NCBI GenBank assembly: GCA_964019135.1
Contig: OZ025248.1
Span: 72,174,119-72,238,118, forward strand
Source of the DNA: Arenicola marina
Taxonomy: Eukaryota; Annelida; Polychaeta; Arenicolidae
Direction: 5' to 3'
DNA length: 64,000 nucleotides
Positions 61,101-63,573 of this stretch are shown piece by piece. Both the position numbers and the translations under genes were made by a program. Numbering within the stretch: the stretch's first letter is position 1; each line of letters opens with the position of its first letter. The notes below the pieces were generated by a model. That model saw only the letters and a program-made list of their open reading frames with translations, had not been told where the DNA came from and ran no database searches.

Positions 61101-63573
61101 AGTAATTAAATGAGTATCATGATCTTCAATAATGTATGCTTAATTGATCGATTTATCTATAACTTGAAATATCGTTGAAAGATTTAATAAAAAACATTAA
61201 TTATGAACCCGGAAACGTGTGAAACATCTAGAATTCCCTTCCAGCTAAAACAGTTTCTTTGCAGCGCACGGCTTTGTCGTTCCTCTAATCGTTCTTACCT
61301 GTGCATTCATACATGTATTATGTTAATTTCCTCCCTGGGAGAGGCGAACCACTAAGCCACCGAAGGAGTGCCCCAGATATCCCATTATTACTATATGTAG
61401 AACGCCGCACCATGGCTTAGATGCCGTGCTATAGTGATCGCCGTAATCCAGCGATTTGTGTGCACGATGAATGTGTAGATATTAATGTATAGCGCCCCAC
61501 TCTGGTTATCCGTATCTGGTTTGTTTTATTTATTTTTTACAAATGGTTGGTGGTTTTTAAGTGTTGTTGTTGGTAGAGTGATTGTTTTGTTCAAAGACGC
61601 CACTCCGGATAACACTGTTTAAGTTGCTTACAACGAGGAGATGTCCATATGACCACTAGTTCAACCACCGCTATATGTGAAGAGAATGTCAAAAAACGTA
61701 CAATATCGGGTGCATTGTTTATCAGTAGTACGTGGGTATAACGTTTTGCGACTTAAAATTGCAAATACCGCTGCAATAGACCGATCCAGGCTGTCAATCA
61801 TTAACTGACGTCACTGTTGCTTTATCCAATCATGTGGTGAAAATAGGTCTTCCACGTGCGTTATGTCGGACAAACAAGTCGGTCAAACACTCGCTTTGTT
61901 GTCAGTTTCAGAGATGAGTACTTCTCACAATATCTACCATAAGCTATGATTGTCCATTTCATACTCACGAGTAAAGAAAAATGGCTCAAGCGTGGGCGGG
62001 GCTTAGTGTCGGAGCCTGGATCGGTCTATTATAACCTATTTATGCGTTGAGTTTAGAAAATACGGATGTTCGCACGAATCGCGGATTAATAATGACAAAC
62101 ATTATTAAAATGGATTGATTTGACGCTCAGGGGGGTGACTAGTCAGGCAAGAGATCCGCGAGTGGCAGTCTTTTGGTCGTTTCCTTTGGTTGGTGTCGGC
62201 GCGGTATAGTGTGTCTTTACGTTTTCGGTGTTGTGTATTTCAGGCGGCGGAGTATCGCTCCGTGTTCACGTCCCCTTTACACAGTCCCCTGACCGTACAG
62301 TCCCCCGATAGTACACACGGCGCCCCCGTCAGGGTGTCCCCGCGGGCCACCGGCCGCAGACCCCACCCCCCGGCCAGGAAGACCCGCTCCAACGGGGACG
62401 ATCGCGGCAGCCTGGAGGTGGTCAAGGTCGATTACCCGGATGCGGGTGAGGCATGTGAGGATGACGCGGAGGAGCGAGAGATCTCTCTGGATCTGGGTAT
62501 GCAGCTGGCGGATCCAGACTTCCGGCCGCCGCCCGTTCAGTCCTCCGACAAGACGAAGCGATTGCGACTGCCTTCCGACAACCAGTTTTTGACGTCCTCC
62601 TACTCCGCCTCCTCCCCACCCCCGTCTCCGGTCCACCACGCGTCGCTGGGTCCCATCCTGGAGCAGTGCCTCAGCAAGCCCCACGTGCTGATCCAGACAT
62701 GCCGGGACGAGAACAATTGCGTCGAGGAGAACCTGGATCACCCACCCGCCGAGGCGCCATCTGTCGACGACAATGGGAACAAGACGGACGGCGGCTATTG
62801 GCACAAGAAGCGGAAAGACTCCATCCTGAGGAAGATACTTCGCTGGAAGGAGAAGAACAAGGATCCGCCGGGCGGACAGGAGTCCGAGCCTGGCGTTGAC
62901 GGTCCGGATCAACAGGATCATCCCCACCCGGCGGATGAAGTCAGCTTCTTCCCGGCCCAGGACGCCCCTAGCGGCGGGCGGGCGATGGGGCTCCAGAAGA
63001 GCGTGAGCTACATGCCGCAGGCTGAGCTGCTGCCCGTGCAGGCCCAGCGCAAGGCCAAGTCCGAGAGCGACTTGCTGGAGGCCAGTCAGCCCCCAGGCGA
63101 CCGGGGGGACTCCAAGACACGGGACCCCCGCGCCACGGCCCCCTACCCCGGGGCGCCGGCCGGTGGGGACGCCGGTCCGGGCCAGGCCGGGGAAGAGCTC
63201 ATCTGTAGGACATCCACGGCTTCTGTCTCGTCGTCCGGATCGTCACCGCGGAGAGAGAAGGACAAGGACCGGGAGCGGGACCGGGACCGGGAGCGGGACC
63301 GGGACCGGGAGCGGGACCGGGAGCGGGAAAAGGACAAAGACAAAGATAAGGAGAAAGGCAAAGACAAGGAGCATACGACCACCAATTTCATGCGCAAGAT
63401 GAGCCGGAAAGTGCGTCACTCGCTGAACCTAGCCAAGGCCCCGCGAGGCGCCGCTGACGAGACGGACGCGTTTGTGAAGAAGAAACCCCCCAAGTTTGAG
63501 GTCATCGACTTGTCGACAGAAGACGACAAGGAACATGTCAAGAAGTTCACCTATCGGGACTACTGTGTGCTTG
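4043..63573 (+). CDS. STXBP5: Tomosyn (syntaxin-binding protein 5-like), partial gene, 15 internal exons
   Basis: Tomosyn is a cytosolic Lgl-family protein with two WD40-type beta-propellers and a C-terminal R-SNARE motif. It binds syntaxin/SNAP-25 and restrains vesicle priming and exocytosis. The joined exons encode about 960 residues. In order they are late blades of propeller 1 (exons 1-3), the LLGL-domain region (exons 4-7), propeller 2 blades with HADGSLKFWDAS (exons 8-13), and the variable linker ending in FMRKMSRK (exons 14-15). All junctions are GT-AG and the phases are consistent if exon 3 is used once. The start, the C-terminal blades and the SNARE tail are outside the window. Identity rests on recognised tomosyn motifs such as THPGPVVHISDNP, ENPYPMDIHESPVT and KMSRK. 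The paralogue (STXBP5 versus STXBP5L) cannot be assigned; invertebrates usually have one gene. The exon set is firm; the span includes a probable assembly duplication. Confidence 0.93.
4131..4370. repeat. C/T-rich low-complexity tract
   Basis: Irregular repeats of CCTCCTCCGTCCTCACCCC and CCTCCTTCGCCCTCAGCC beginning about 25 bp after the exon 1 donor. Proline/serine-rich open frames here are products of composition. Confidence 0.85.
4399..4527. repeat. 20-bp minisatellite, about 6-7 copies
   Basis: Units GACCATTGGAAACACGAATT, increasingly diverged towards the right (GGCCATTATAAACACGACCT, then GCCCATTCCAAACAAGG). It is a small intronic array. Confidence 0.8.
4528..7217. other. Intron 1, mostly unique sequence
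   Basis: No exon-like coding with splice sites and tomosyn similarity was found. The stretch holds a TA-rich palindrome-like tract at about 5023-5045, GGCT repeats at about 5110-5145, a G-run at 5396-5410 and another at 6056-6072, and a G-rich stretch at 6390-6500. Open frames of 60-150 codons on both strands look random. Confidence 0.6.
7218..8109. repeat. 15-bp minisatellite, about 60 copies, with 270-bp higher-order period
   Basis: Unit CCTCCTAAGGCTGGA with variants CCGCCTAAGGCGGGA and CCTTCTAAGGCTGGA. Because 15 is a multiple of 3, a proline/lysine/glycine frame (PPKAG repeated) and two other frames stay open across it. The variant order at 7561-7680 recurs at 7831-7950. It is intronic, with no splice sites tying it to the gene, so I do not call it coding. 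Confidence 0.92.
8279..8898. repeat. 28-bp minisatellite, about 22 copies, abutting exon 2 acceptor
   Basis: Units of 28 bp with core CACGTCCGTATTATAGCTG followed by TACTACCCT. The final unit runs directly into the polypyrimidine tract of exon 2. Unit text TACTACC at 8885-8891 places an A 23 nt before the acceptor AG, so the branch point may be repeat-derived here too. Confidence 0.93.
8913..8996 (+). CDS. STXBP5: Tomosyn exon 2
   Basis: Encodes 28 whole codons starting LLIGFESDAIVLWDLKSK and ending FTCSE, phase 0 at both ends. Acceptor is eight Ts then CCAG; donor is GTAAGT. It is a propeller 1 blade with a VLWDLKSK WD-type strand and follows exon 1 without a break in the family alignment. 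Strong match to tomosyn. Confidence 0.95.
9046..10260. repeat. 101-bp C-rich minisatellite, about 12 copies
   Basis: Units of about 101 bp marked by CATCCTGCGCTGCCCCCCGCC and CTCCAATCCCCCAATCCAA, starting about 50 bp after the exon 2 donor. One unit has a longer C-run near 9961-9971. Proline-rich open frames on the plus strand (up to about 460 codons) and glycine/tryptophan-rich ones on the minus strand come from the array. Confidence 0.93.
10261..11119. other. Intron 2 spacer
   Basis: C-rich tail of the preceding array to about 10330, a (CCCCA)n-like tract at 10580-10610, then ordinary unique DNA. No exon or RNA gene recognised. Confidence 0.6.
11120..12540. repeat. 67-bp dimeric minisatellite
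   Basis: Alternating half-units of about 33-34 bp. One is GACTGTTTGGGATGACAGGG then TATATTAGACAGA; the other is GACTGTTTGGGTTGACAGGGG then TATATTATATAGT. The left part is regular dimers; to the right of about 11870 the order becomes irregular, with same-type neighbours and point variants. Confidence 0.92.
12758..12912. repeat. Short CTGACAG repeats, 11-12 bp
   Basis: Units such as CCTGACAGTAT and CATGACAGTAC, with ACTGACAACAT variants, about a dozen in all. Confidence 0.85.
12913..13921. other. Intron 2 unique stretch with C- and G-rich tracts
   Basis: No convincing exon. Holds C-rich tracts at 13091-13130 and 13690-13800 and a G-rich tract at 13531-13640. Open frames here are compositional. 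Confidence 0.6.
13922..14996. repeat. 43-bp minisatellite, copy A, about 25 units
   Basis: Units of 43 bp: CAGCGCCGGGGTGTGTG, then CTGCTTTCAGTATACTG, then CATTGTTCC, with T/C alternation in TATACTG/TATACCG. A 14-bp slip duplication sits at about 14563-14577. All three plus frames stay open because the unit has no stop and 43 is not a multiple of 3. This gives long cysteine-rich frames that are not genes. Confidence 0.95.
14997..15616. other. Unique intron sequence before exon 3, copy A
   Basis: AT-rich unique DNA that ends in the exon 3 acceptor TTTGTTCCAG. Matches 29201-29820 with a few substitutions. Confidence 0.8.
15617..15740 (+). CDS. STXBP5: Tomosyn exon 3 (copy A)
   Basis: Encodes SLTSISWHHEGKQFVCSH, then GDGSLSFWNTK and LKPQNVLMPH, plus one base of the next codon. 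Phase 0 start, phase 1 end, 124 bp. Acceptor TTTGTTCCAG, donor GTAAGT. It forms a propeller 1 blade; WHHEGKQF and DGSLSFW match tomosyn blade strands. An identical exon lies at 29821-29944. Only one of the two can be in the mRNA, since using both shifts the frame and reaches TAG after 16 codons. Confidence 0.94.
15751..15792. repeat. (CCCCG)n run after exon 3 donor, copy A
   Basis: About eight CCCCG units starting 10 bp downstream of the donor. Slightly longer than in copy B (about 29954-29990). Confidence 0.9.
15794..16185. repeat. 50-bp minisatellite, copy A, about 8 units
   Basis: Units contain GGCCGGTCACCAGGTGGCGC and GAGGAGAGGTCACGAGGA. Copy B has about six units, so the array differs in length between copies. 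Confidence 0.92.
16186..16958. other. Unique intron 3 sequence, copy A
   Basis: Includes a G-rich tract at 16310-16360. No exon found. Repeated at 30290-31060 with scattered substitutions (GGACGGCCC against GGACGACCC; CCCGGCGAC against CCCGTCGAC). Confidence 0.75.
16959..17688. repeat. 38-bp minisatellite, copy A, about 19 units
   Basis: Units AACCGACACAGTAGAACATG followed by CTTGCCTCTACCAAGGGG. Very homogeneous, with a few GATACAG and AAGGTG variants. Confidence 0.95.
17695..21486. repeat. 45-bp minisatellite, copy A, about 84 units
   Basis: Units ACCTCTACTAACGTGAACAG then ATACAGTGGGACACCCTAGG then CCCGT. Most units carry TACTAAC on the gene's sense strand. The length is a multiple of 3 with no minus-strand stop, which creates a minus frame of about 930 codons with no coding support. 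Confidence 0.95.
21487..21756. other. Unique spacer between arrays, copy A
   Basis: Short unique sequence, essentially identical to 33881-34151. No gene seen. Confidence 0.75.
21757..22865. repeat. 29-bp minisatellite, copy A, about 38 units
   Basis: Units GACCTCCAGTATATAGGGTC followed by GGCTACAAC, alternating CAAC/CTAC/CCAC. Some units carry an extra GAC. Confidence 0.95.
22866..24061. other. Unique intron 3 sequence, copy A, ending at gap
   Basis: Unique DNA with two adjacent copies of a 35-bp unit around 23000-23060 (GCCATTGAGGGGAGGGGAGA), a G-run at about 23600-23614 and a C-rich end. Matches 34677-35874. No exon recognised. Confidence 0.7.
24062..24261. other. Assembly gap of exactly 200 N
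   Basis: A run of 200 unresolved bases. The round length looks like a fixed-size scaffolding gap, not a measured distance. It lies exactly at the end of duplicated copy A. Confidence 0.98.
24262..25440. repeat. 163-bp satellite, about 7 units
   Basis: Units start ACTCCTTCGCGCATGCCCG and contain GCCGAAAACGCCATTTGTAC and CATAAATAACATC. Measured period is 163 bp between starts at 24262, 24425, 24588 and 24751. It begins at the gap edge and switches mid-unit to the 43-bp array at about 25441. Not seen in copy A. Confidence 0.93.
25441..29200. repeat. 43-bp minisatellite, copy B, about 87 units
   Basis: Same unit as at 13922-14996 but more than three times as long. Contains occasional base variants (TTTGAG for TTTCAG, TTCTCAG, CAGCCCCG) and an irregular unit near 25918-25955. 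Long plus-strand open frames (up to about 1045 codons) are repeat artefacts. Confidence 0.95.
29201..29820. other. Unique intron sequence before exon 3, copy B
   Basis: Counterpart of 14997-15616 with scattered substitutions (GCATCCCTT for GCATCCTTT; GGCACCCCG for GACACCCTG). Confidence 0.8.
29821..29944 (+). CDS. STXBP5: Tomosyn exon 3 (copy B, identical)
   Basis: All 124 bases equal exon 3 copy A, with the same acceptor (TTTGTTCCAG) and donor (GTAAGT). If both were joined, the codon split at the end of copy A would push copy B into another frame with TAG after 16 codons. Exon-for-exon exclusion between identical exons would have no protein effect. Most likely the same exon from a second haplotype. 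Its sequence is valid tomosyn coding sequence; its status as a separate exon is doubtful. Confidence 0.85.
29954..30289. repeat. (CCCCG)n run and 50-bp minisatellite, copy B, about 6 units
   Basis: Counterpart of 15751-16185 with a shorter CCCCG run and about two fewer 50-bp units. Confidence 0.9.
30290..31060. other. Unique intron 3 sequence, copy B
   Basis: Counterpart of 16186-16958. No exon found. Confidence 0.75.
31061..31562. repeat. 38-bp minisatellite, copy B, about 13 units
   Basis: Same unit as 16959-17688, about six units shorter. Confidence 0.95.
31572..33880. repeat. 45-bp minisatellite, copy B, about 51 units
   Basis: Same TACTAAC-bearing unit as 17695-21486, but about 33 units shorter and with a different internal order of variants. 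Confidence 0.95.
33881..34151. other. Unique spacer between arrays, copy B
   Basis: Counterpart of 21487-21756, nearly identical. Confidence 0.75.
34152..34676. repeat. 29-bp minisatellite, copy B, about 18 units
   Basis: Same unit as 21757-22865 with about half as many copies. Confidence 0.95.
34677..35874. other. Unique intron 3 sequence, copy B
   Basis: Counterpart of 22866-24061 with a few substitutions (GGGTGTACC against GGGAGTACC; ATATTATTGG against ATAGTATTGG) and homopolymer length changes. Confidence 0.75.
35875..37476. other. Intron 3, unique 3' part
   Basis: Ordinary unique DNA with a G-rich tract at 35998-36045 and C-rich CCCCTTCCC repeats at 37070-37145. It ends with TTATC repeats (37440-37468) and the exon 4 acceptor TTGACAG. 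Confidence 0.7.
37477..37552 (+). CDS. STXBP5: Tomosyn exon 4
   Basis: Joined to exon 3 it reads LRIGKDGKQEPCRPIQKV followed by DWKTVRNG. The first two bases complete the split codon, and the last two begin the glycine codon finished by exon 5. Acceptor TTGACAG, donor GTGGGT. The DGK.EPC.PI.KV..KT.R.G pattern is the tomosyn/Lgl linker into the LLGL domain. The 76-bp length gives consistent phase on both sides. Confidence 0.92.
37553..38170. other. Intron 4, 5' unique part
   Basis: Contains three copies of a 15-bp unit, CTCAGTTGGTAAG, at about 37690-37735. Otherwise unique; no gene seen. Confidence 0.65.
38171..38650. repeat. C/T-rich low-complexity region
   Basis: Degenerate blocks with CCATCTGATCACCCCACCCC-like text and long CCCCT runs. 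Not regular enough to give a unit length. Confidence 0.8.
38651..39690. other. Intron 4, unique AT-richer part
   Basis: No coding, RNA or mobile element signature recognised. Confidence 0.55.
39691..40120. repeat. G-rich low-complexity region
   Basis: Irregular GGGG runs with GGGGTGGAG, GGGAGCAG and long G homopolymers at 39925-39940 and 40055-40066. It is potentially G-quadruplex forming on the sense strand. Confidence 0.8.
40121..40654. other. Intron 4, unique stretch
   Basis: Nothing recognised beyond short T- and G-runs. Confidence 0.5.
40655..40815 (+). mobile_element. tRNA-derived SINE remnant
   Basis: Contains GTGCTTAGACCGCAGATCA followed by a B-box-like GTTCGAGTCC and, further on, GAGCCTAATCTGGAGCAT and CCGCCCGGGAGGTTTC. 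The 48814-49020 element shares GACCGCAGATCA, the B-box region, GGAGATT/GGAGGTT text and an AGCCTTGTG..ACACAA tail. The tail AAGCCTTGTT is repeated three times. Confidence 0.6.
40997..43134. repeat. 14-bp minisatellite, about 150 units
   Basis: Units CAGTCCCCTCATCA with frequent CAGTCACCTCATCA, CAGTCCTTCATCA (13 bp) and CCTCACCA variants. Longer blocks recur within it, for example text around 41560-41680 returns near 42620-42760 and 42940-43060, showing segmental duplication inside the array. Histidine/serine/proline-rich frames are artefacts. Confidence 0.94.
43135..43300 (+). mobile_element. Possible SINE tail remnant
   Basis: CTTCCAATTGACGCGTTATG at 43255-43274 resembles CCCATTGACGCGATATG at 52897-52913 and CCCATTGACTCGATATGG at 55290-55307. 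The three likely share a SINE 3' end. No A/B boxes visible here. Confidence 0.4.
43370..43757 (+). repeat. Degenerate tandem copies of exon 5 acceptor and exon start
   Basis: The real acceptor TTGTTATTGCAG and the first 35 or so exon bases are copied 85 bp upstream (AG at 43671-43672, pseudo-exon from 43673). More decayed TTTGCAG copies end at 43537 and 43453, and an exon-start-like CAATCCTCAGTGGTAGAC lies near 43380. The 43673 copy reads GETNITFTDGFP and then TAG in the gene's phase. Confidence 0.8.
43758..43912 (+). CDS. STXBP5: Tomosyn exon 5
   Basis: Reads (G)EAYIIFSGGLPYDKATR, then SLTVMQAKNTTVLEMEH, NVIDFLALCPSPWNN and one base more. Acceptor TTATTGCAG, donor GTCAGT. It corresponds to the LLGL-domain region of tomosyn, where SGGL.YD, LTVM..K.T.VLEM and VDFL.LC are family-conserved. 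The 155-bp length fits the phases of exons 4 and 6. The start was chosen over the copy 85 bp upstream because that copy stops after 12 codons. Confidence 0.95.
43913..44466. other. Intron 5, unique
   Basis: Short unique intron ending in CACCCGCAG. No other feature seen. Confidence 0.65.
44467..44539 (+). CDS. STXBP5: Tomosyn exon 6
   Basis: Completes (D)FQDPYGIVVLLQNDLVVV then DLTSP and two bases of a glycine codon. Acceptor CACCCGCAG, donor GTGAGT. FQ.PY..VVLL..DLV.ID is the family-conserved continuation of the LLGL region. The 73-bp length keeps phase with exon 7. Confidence 0.94.
44552..45320. repeat. (CCCTT)n microsatellite, about 154 pentamers
   Basis: Begins 13 bp after the exon 6 donor and is almost perfect apart from a disturbed patch at about 44602-44622. 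The antisense strand is (AAGGG)n. It ends CCCTTCAG, which has the form of a 3' splice site. Confidence 0.97.
45321..48813. repeat. 50-bp minisatellite, about 70 units, with 1247-bp higher-order repeat
   Basis: Units TATGTATATTATGGCGTACG then ATACATGGTAATAGCGTTGA then CAGGTCCCTC. Rare variants recur at fixed distance: GATATATCG at 46150 and 47397, and TATGTATAATATGG at 46331 and 47578, both 1247 bp apart. CATGTCACC units are one base shorter (49 bp). Confidence 0.95.
48814..49020 (+). mobile_element. tRNA-derived SINE between array and exon 7
   Basis: Starts GCTTGGCTTACAGGCACCAG; carries GACCGCAGATCAGTAGG and a B-box-like GGGTTCGAATGC, then CATCTTCCCGGAAGATTCC and AGCCCTTGTGTACACAAACG. Shares several blocks with 40655-40815. 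Its 3' end lies a few tens of bases from the exon 7 acceptor. Confidence 0.65.
49029..49176 (+). CDS. STXBP5: Tomosyn exon 7
   Basis: Finishes the split glycine, then YPCFENPYPMDIHESPVT, ACMYLADSPPGLIRAF and YSVGSKQKKSGFSEK. 148 bp, ends phase 0. Acceptor TGTTGCAG, donor GTAAAT. ENPYP..IHESPVT and YSVG..QK..G.S.K are diagnostic tomosyn text. Confidence 0.96.
49177..49646. other. Intron 7, unique AT-rich
   Basis: No feature recognised; ends in TTTCTGTCACAG. Confidence 0.65.
49647..49714 (+). CDS. STXBP5: Tomosyn exon 8
   Basis: Encodes EWPIKGGVWGTPTC then SYSEIILT and two bases of glycine. 68 bp; phase 0 in, phase 2 out. Acceptor CTGTCACAG, donor GTAGGC. EWPI.GG.WG and EIIITG are conserved in tomosyn and lead into HADGS in the next exon. 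Confidence 0.94.
49715..50049. other. Intron 8, unique
   Basis: 335 bp of unique sequence ending TTTGCCACAG; nothing else seen. Confidence 0.65.
50050..50090 (+). CDS. STXBP5: Tomosyn exon 9 (micro-exon, 41 bp)
   Basis: Encodes (G)HADGSLKFWDASA plus one base. Acceptor TTTGCCACAG, donor GTATGT. ITGHADGS.KFWDAS is the best WD40 repeat signature in tomosyn propeller 2. It is short enough to be missed by automated prediction, but phase on both sides and the motif are exact. Confidence 0.95.
50091..50567. other. Intron 9, unique AT-rich
   Basis: No feature recognised; ends CTTTTCTTTCCAG. Confidence 0.65.
50568..50767 (+). CDS. STXBP5: Tomosyn exon 10
   Basis: Reads (V)TLQVLYKFKTAKLFDKSK, then KNPDPDDDPFAIQRICFC, PDSRLLCISGLTHVALFK and YCRQEAAVECP. 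200 bp, ends phase 0. Acceptor TTTCCAG, donor GTAGGA. TLQVLYKLKT, DP.AIQ and CP.SR.LCI.G are conserved propeller 2 blade segments of tomosyn. Confidence 0.95.
50797..50915. repeat. 64-bp imperfect tandem duplication after exon 10
   Basis: AATGATGACGTG at 50797 and 50861, each followed by a T-rich stretch and TGGA(G/C)TTTTAGG. Two diverged copies starting 30 bp after the donor. Confidence 0.7.
50916..51446. other. Intron 10, unique, with short interstitial telomere-like repeat
   Basis: At 51198-51220 there is CCCTAACCTAACCCTAACCC-type text, about three and a half (CCCTAA) units. The rest is AT-rich unique sequence ending TTTACCAG. Confidence 0.7.
51447..51599 (+). CDS. STXBP5: Tomosyn exon 11
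   Basis: Encodes PLEISIVYEIYDELDSPE, LEYPPVPPPKSGLSSTQH and SSSVGSYSSTASEGK, 51 codons, phase 0 both ends. Acceptor CCTTTACCAG, donor GTACTA. It corresponds to the proline/serine-rich loop after VRLLYEI in tomosyn. A second in-phase donor, GTAGGT at 51564, would drop the last 12 codons; its match to consensus is at least as good, so either or both may be used. The C/A-rich tract after the donor is a CA/C microsatellite. Confidence 0.9.
51600..52351. other. Intron 11, 5' part
   Basis: CA and C-run microsatellite at about 51608-51645 and a C-run at 52241-52258. Otherwise unique. Confidence 0.6.
52352..52575 (+). mobile_element. tRNA-derived SINE-like element
   Basis: Head GGCCTCCCGATTGGTCTGG with A-box-like TGGTGGTTAGCGCCCGG and GGTTCGTGCCCC. 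The body includes CTCCACTCTACCATTGATTT and CATTAAGTTCGCACTGCGG. The region matches no exon. Family unknown. Confidence 0.5.
52706..52935 (+). mobile_element. tRNA-derived SINE with intact A and B boxes
   Basis: GCGCGATAGCTCAGTGGGCT holds a good RNA polymerase III A box (TAGCTCAGTGG), and GTGGTTCGCGCCCCG resembles a B box. The body has GGGGGTTATCCCCGGAGACA, and the tail has CCCATTGACGCGATATGAG and GGTTAAAGCGTCCTGAATAA, ending in AACCAACCAACC. Too long between boxes and without a cloverleaf, so it is not a functional tRNA gene. Confidence 0.72.
52936..53640. other. Intron 11, unique
   Basis: Nothing recognised. Confidence 0.5.
53645..53997. mobile_element. 353-bp MITE with long terminal inverted repeats
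   Basis: Left end ATAGGGTCTGTAAGTGACAT is matched by the reverse complement of the right end (ATGTCACTTACAGACCCTAT-like; actual CGTCACTTACAGACCCTAT). The match continues through GACAGCGCGCGCTCACCTC to about 43 bp with two or three mismatches. TGGT flanks both sides (53641-53644 and 53998-54001) as a likely 4-bp target duplication. No transposase. Confidence 0.82.
53998..54443. other. Intron 11, 3' part
   Basis: Unique sequence ending in TCTGTAATTGCAG. Confidence 0.6.
54444..54589 (+). CDS. STXBP5: Tomosyn exon 12
   Basis: Encodes DNTTSVKVKNGCRKWAAG, YQPELCCTLAWIDGEPPP and PVTSLAVNSMFG plus two bases. Phase 0 in, phase 2 out. Acceptor TAATTGCAG, donor GTAAGG. GYQ.EL...L.W..GEPP..ITSLAVN..YGL is conserved in tomosyn propeller 2. 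Confidence 0.95.
54590..54851. other. Intron 12, unique AT-rich
   Basis: 262 bp, ends TTACACTCTTTCAG. No feature. Confidence 0.65.
54852..54940 (+). CDS. STXBP5: Tomosyn exon 13
   Basis: Reads (L)LAFGNECGIAIVDFIQKT, CLFNMGTPDLY and one base of glycine. 89 bp. Acceptor CTCTTTCAG, donor GTAATA. FGN.NGIA.VD..QK..L.N.GT.ELYG is the conserved tomosyn blade that precedes the variable linker. Its 3' half is copied in the following intron. Confidence 0.94.
54951..55100 (+). repeat. Degenerate tandem copies of exon 13 3' end
   Basis: TGTAGATTTCATCCA..AAGACCTGCC, TCTTTAACATGGG inside exon 13 (from 54885) recurs at 54951, exactly 66 bp later, with few changes. Weaker copies follow: TATAGATTTCATCATG near 55021 and TTTGTAGATTCATTTA near 55071. 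The donor is not preserved in the copies. Confidence 0.85.
55240..55335 (+). mobile_element. SINE tail remnant
   Basis: CCCATTGACTCGATATGGCG at 55290-55309 resembles the 3' part of the 52706-52935 SINE, preceded by similar CCCATCTCATCTTAATCCT text. The head is not recognisable. Confidence 0.45.
55336..57485. other. Intron 13, unique AT-rich
   Basis: An ATAATAATG-type run at about 56616-56632. Near 57421-57500 there is tRNA-like text with a B-box-like CTGGGTTCTAATCTC. No exon or gene recognised in this 2.1 kb. Confidence 0.55.
57486..58660. repeat. 27-bp minisatellite, about 43 units
   Basis: Units TTTCACCTGTCATGCC then TGTGGGCTCCA or AGTGGGGTCGA. Left part is mixed; the middle (58020-58440) is homogeneous. 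The unit is a multiple of 3, so hydrophobic repeat frames on both strands stay open. They are not supported as genes. Confidence 0.94.
58790..58917 (+). CDS. STXBP5: Tomosyn exon 14
   Basis: Reads (G)SMDPYSRAPRSPKSRNQT, RPQGLEGLTQTYATED and SKSPTTDQ. 128 bp, ends phase 0. Acceptor CTCGTTGCAG, donor GTAAGT. DPY.R.PRSP.KSR and ED..KSPT match the beginning of the tomosyn hypervariable linker, the region subject to alternative splicing in vertebrates. Confidence 0.93.
59036..60992. repeat. 22-bp G-rich minisatellite, about 89 units
   Basis: Units GAGAGGCCGGGACAGGGGTG plus GA, with GGGGAG, GCGGAG and AGGAGTG variants, starting about 115 bp after the exon 14 donor. Blocks such as 59950-60290 recur at about 60380-60700, about 422 bp later. 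Arginine/glycine frames on plus and proline frames on minus (up to 686 codons) are artefacts of a stop-free unit. Confidence 0.95.
60993..61774. other. Intron 14, unique, with possible SINE head on minus strand
   Basis: On the minus strand, 61334-61371 reads CTTCGGTGGCTTAGTGGTTC, which contains a perfect A box (TGGCTTAGTGG). No B box found. The rest is AT-rich unique DNA. Confidence 0.45.
61775..62030. mobile_element. 256-bp MITE with 18-bp perfect inverted repeats
   Basis: Left AATAGACCGATCCAGGCT (61775-61792) is the exact reverse complement of AGCCTGGATCGGTCTATT (62013-62030). A TA dinucleotide lies near each end (61777-61778 and 62027-62028), so a TA target site is possible. No coding capacity. 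Confidence 0.78.
62031..62243. other. Intron 14, 3' end
   Basis: Unique sequence ending GTGTTGTGTATTTCAG. Confidence 0.6.
62244..63573 (+). CDS. STXBP5: Tomosyn exon 15, large hypervariable-linker exon
   Basis: A single open frame of 443 codons plus one base. Acceptor TGTATTTCAG, donor GTATGT. Residues (exon numbering): AAEYRSVFTSPLHSPL at 1-16; acidic EEREISLDLGMQL from about 75; basic KKRKDSILRKILRWKEK around 188-205; QKSVSYMP and RKAKSESD in the 250-275 area; mixed-charge (RD/RE) repeats about 338-370; FMRKMSRKVRHSLN about 383-396, which matches the KMSRKLS stretch of tomosyn; then FEVIDLSTEDDKEH and KKFTYRDYCVL. Vertebrate linkers here are much shorter and split into alternative exons. 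An internal unrecognised intron is possible (GTGAGG at 62443), but GC-rich third positions run throughout. Confidence 0.88.
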
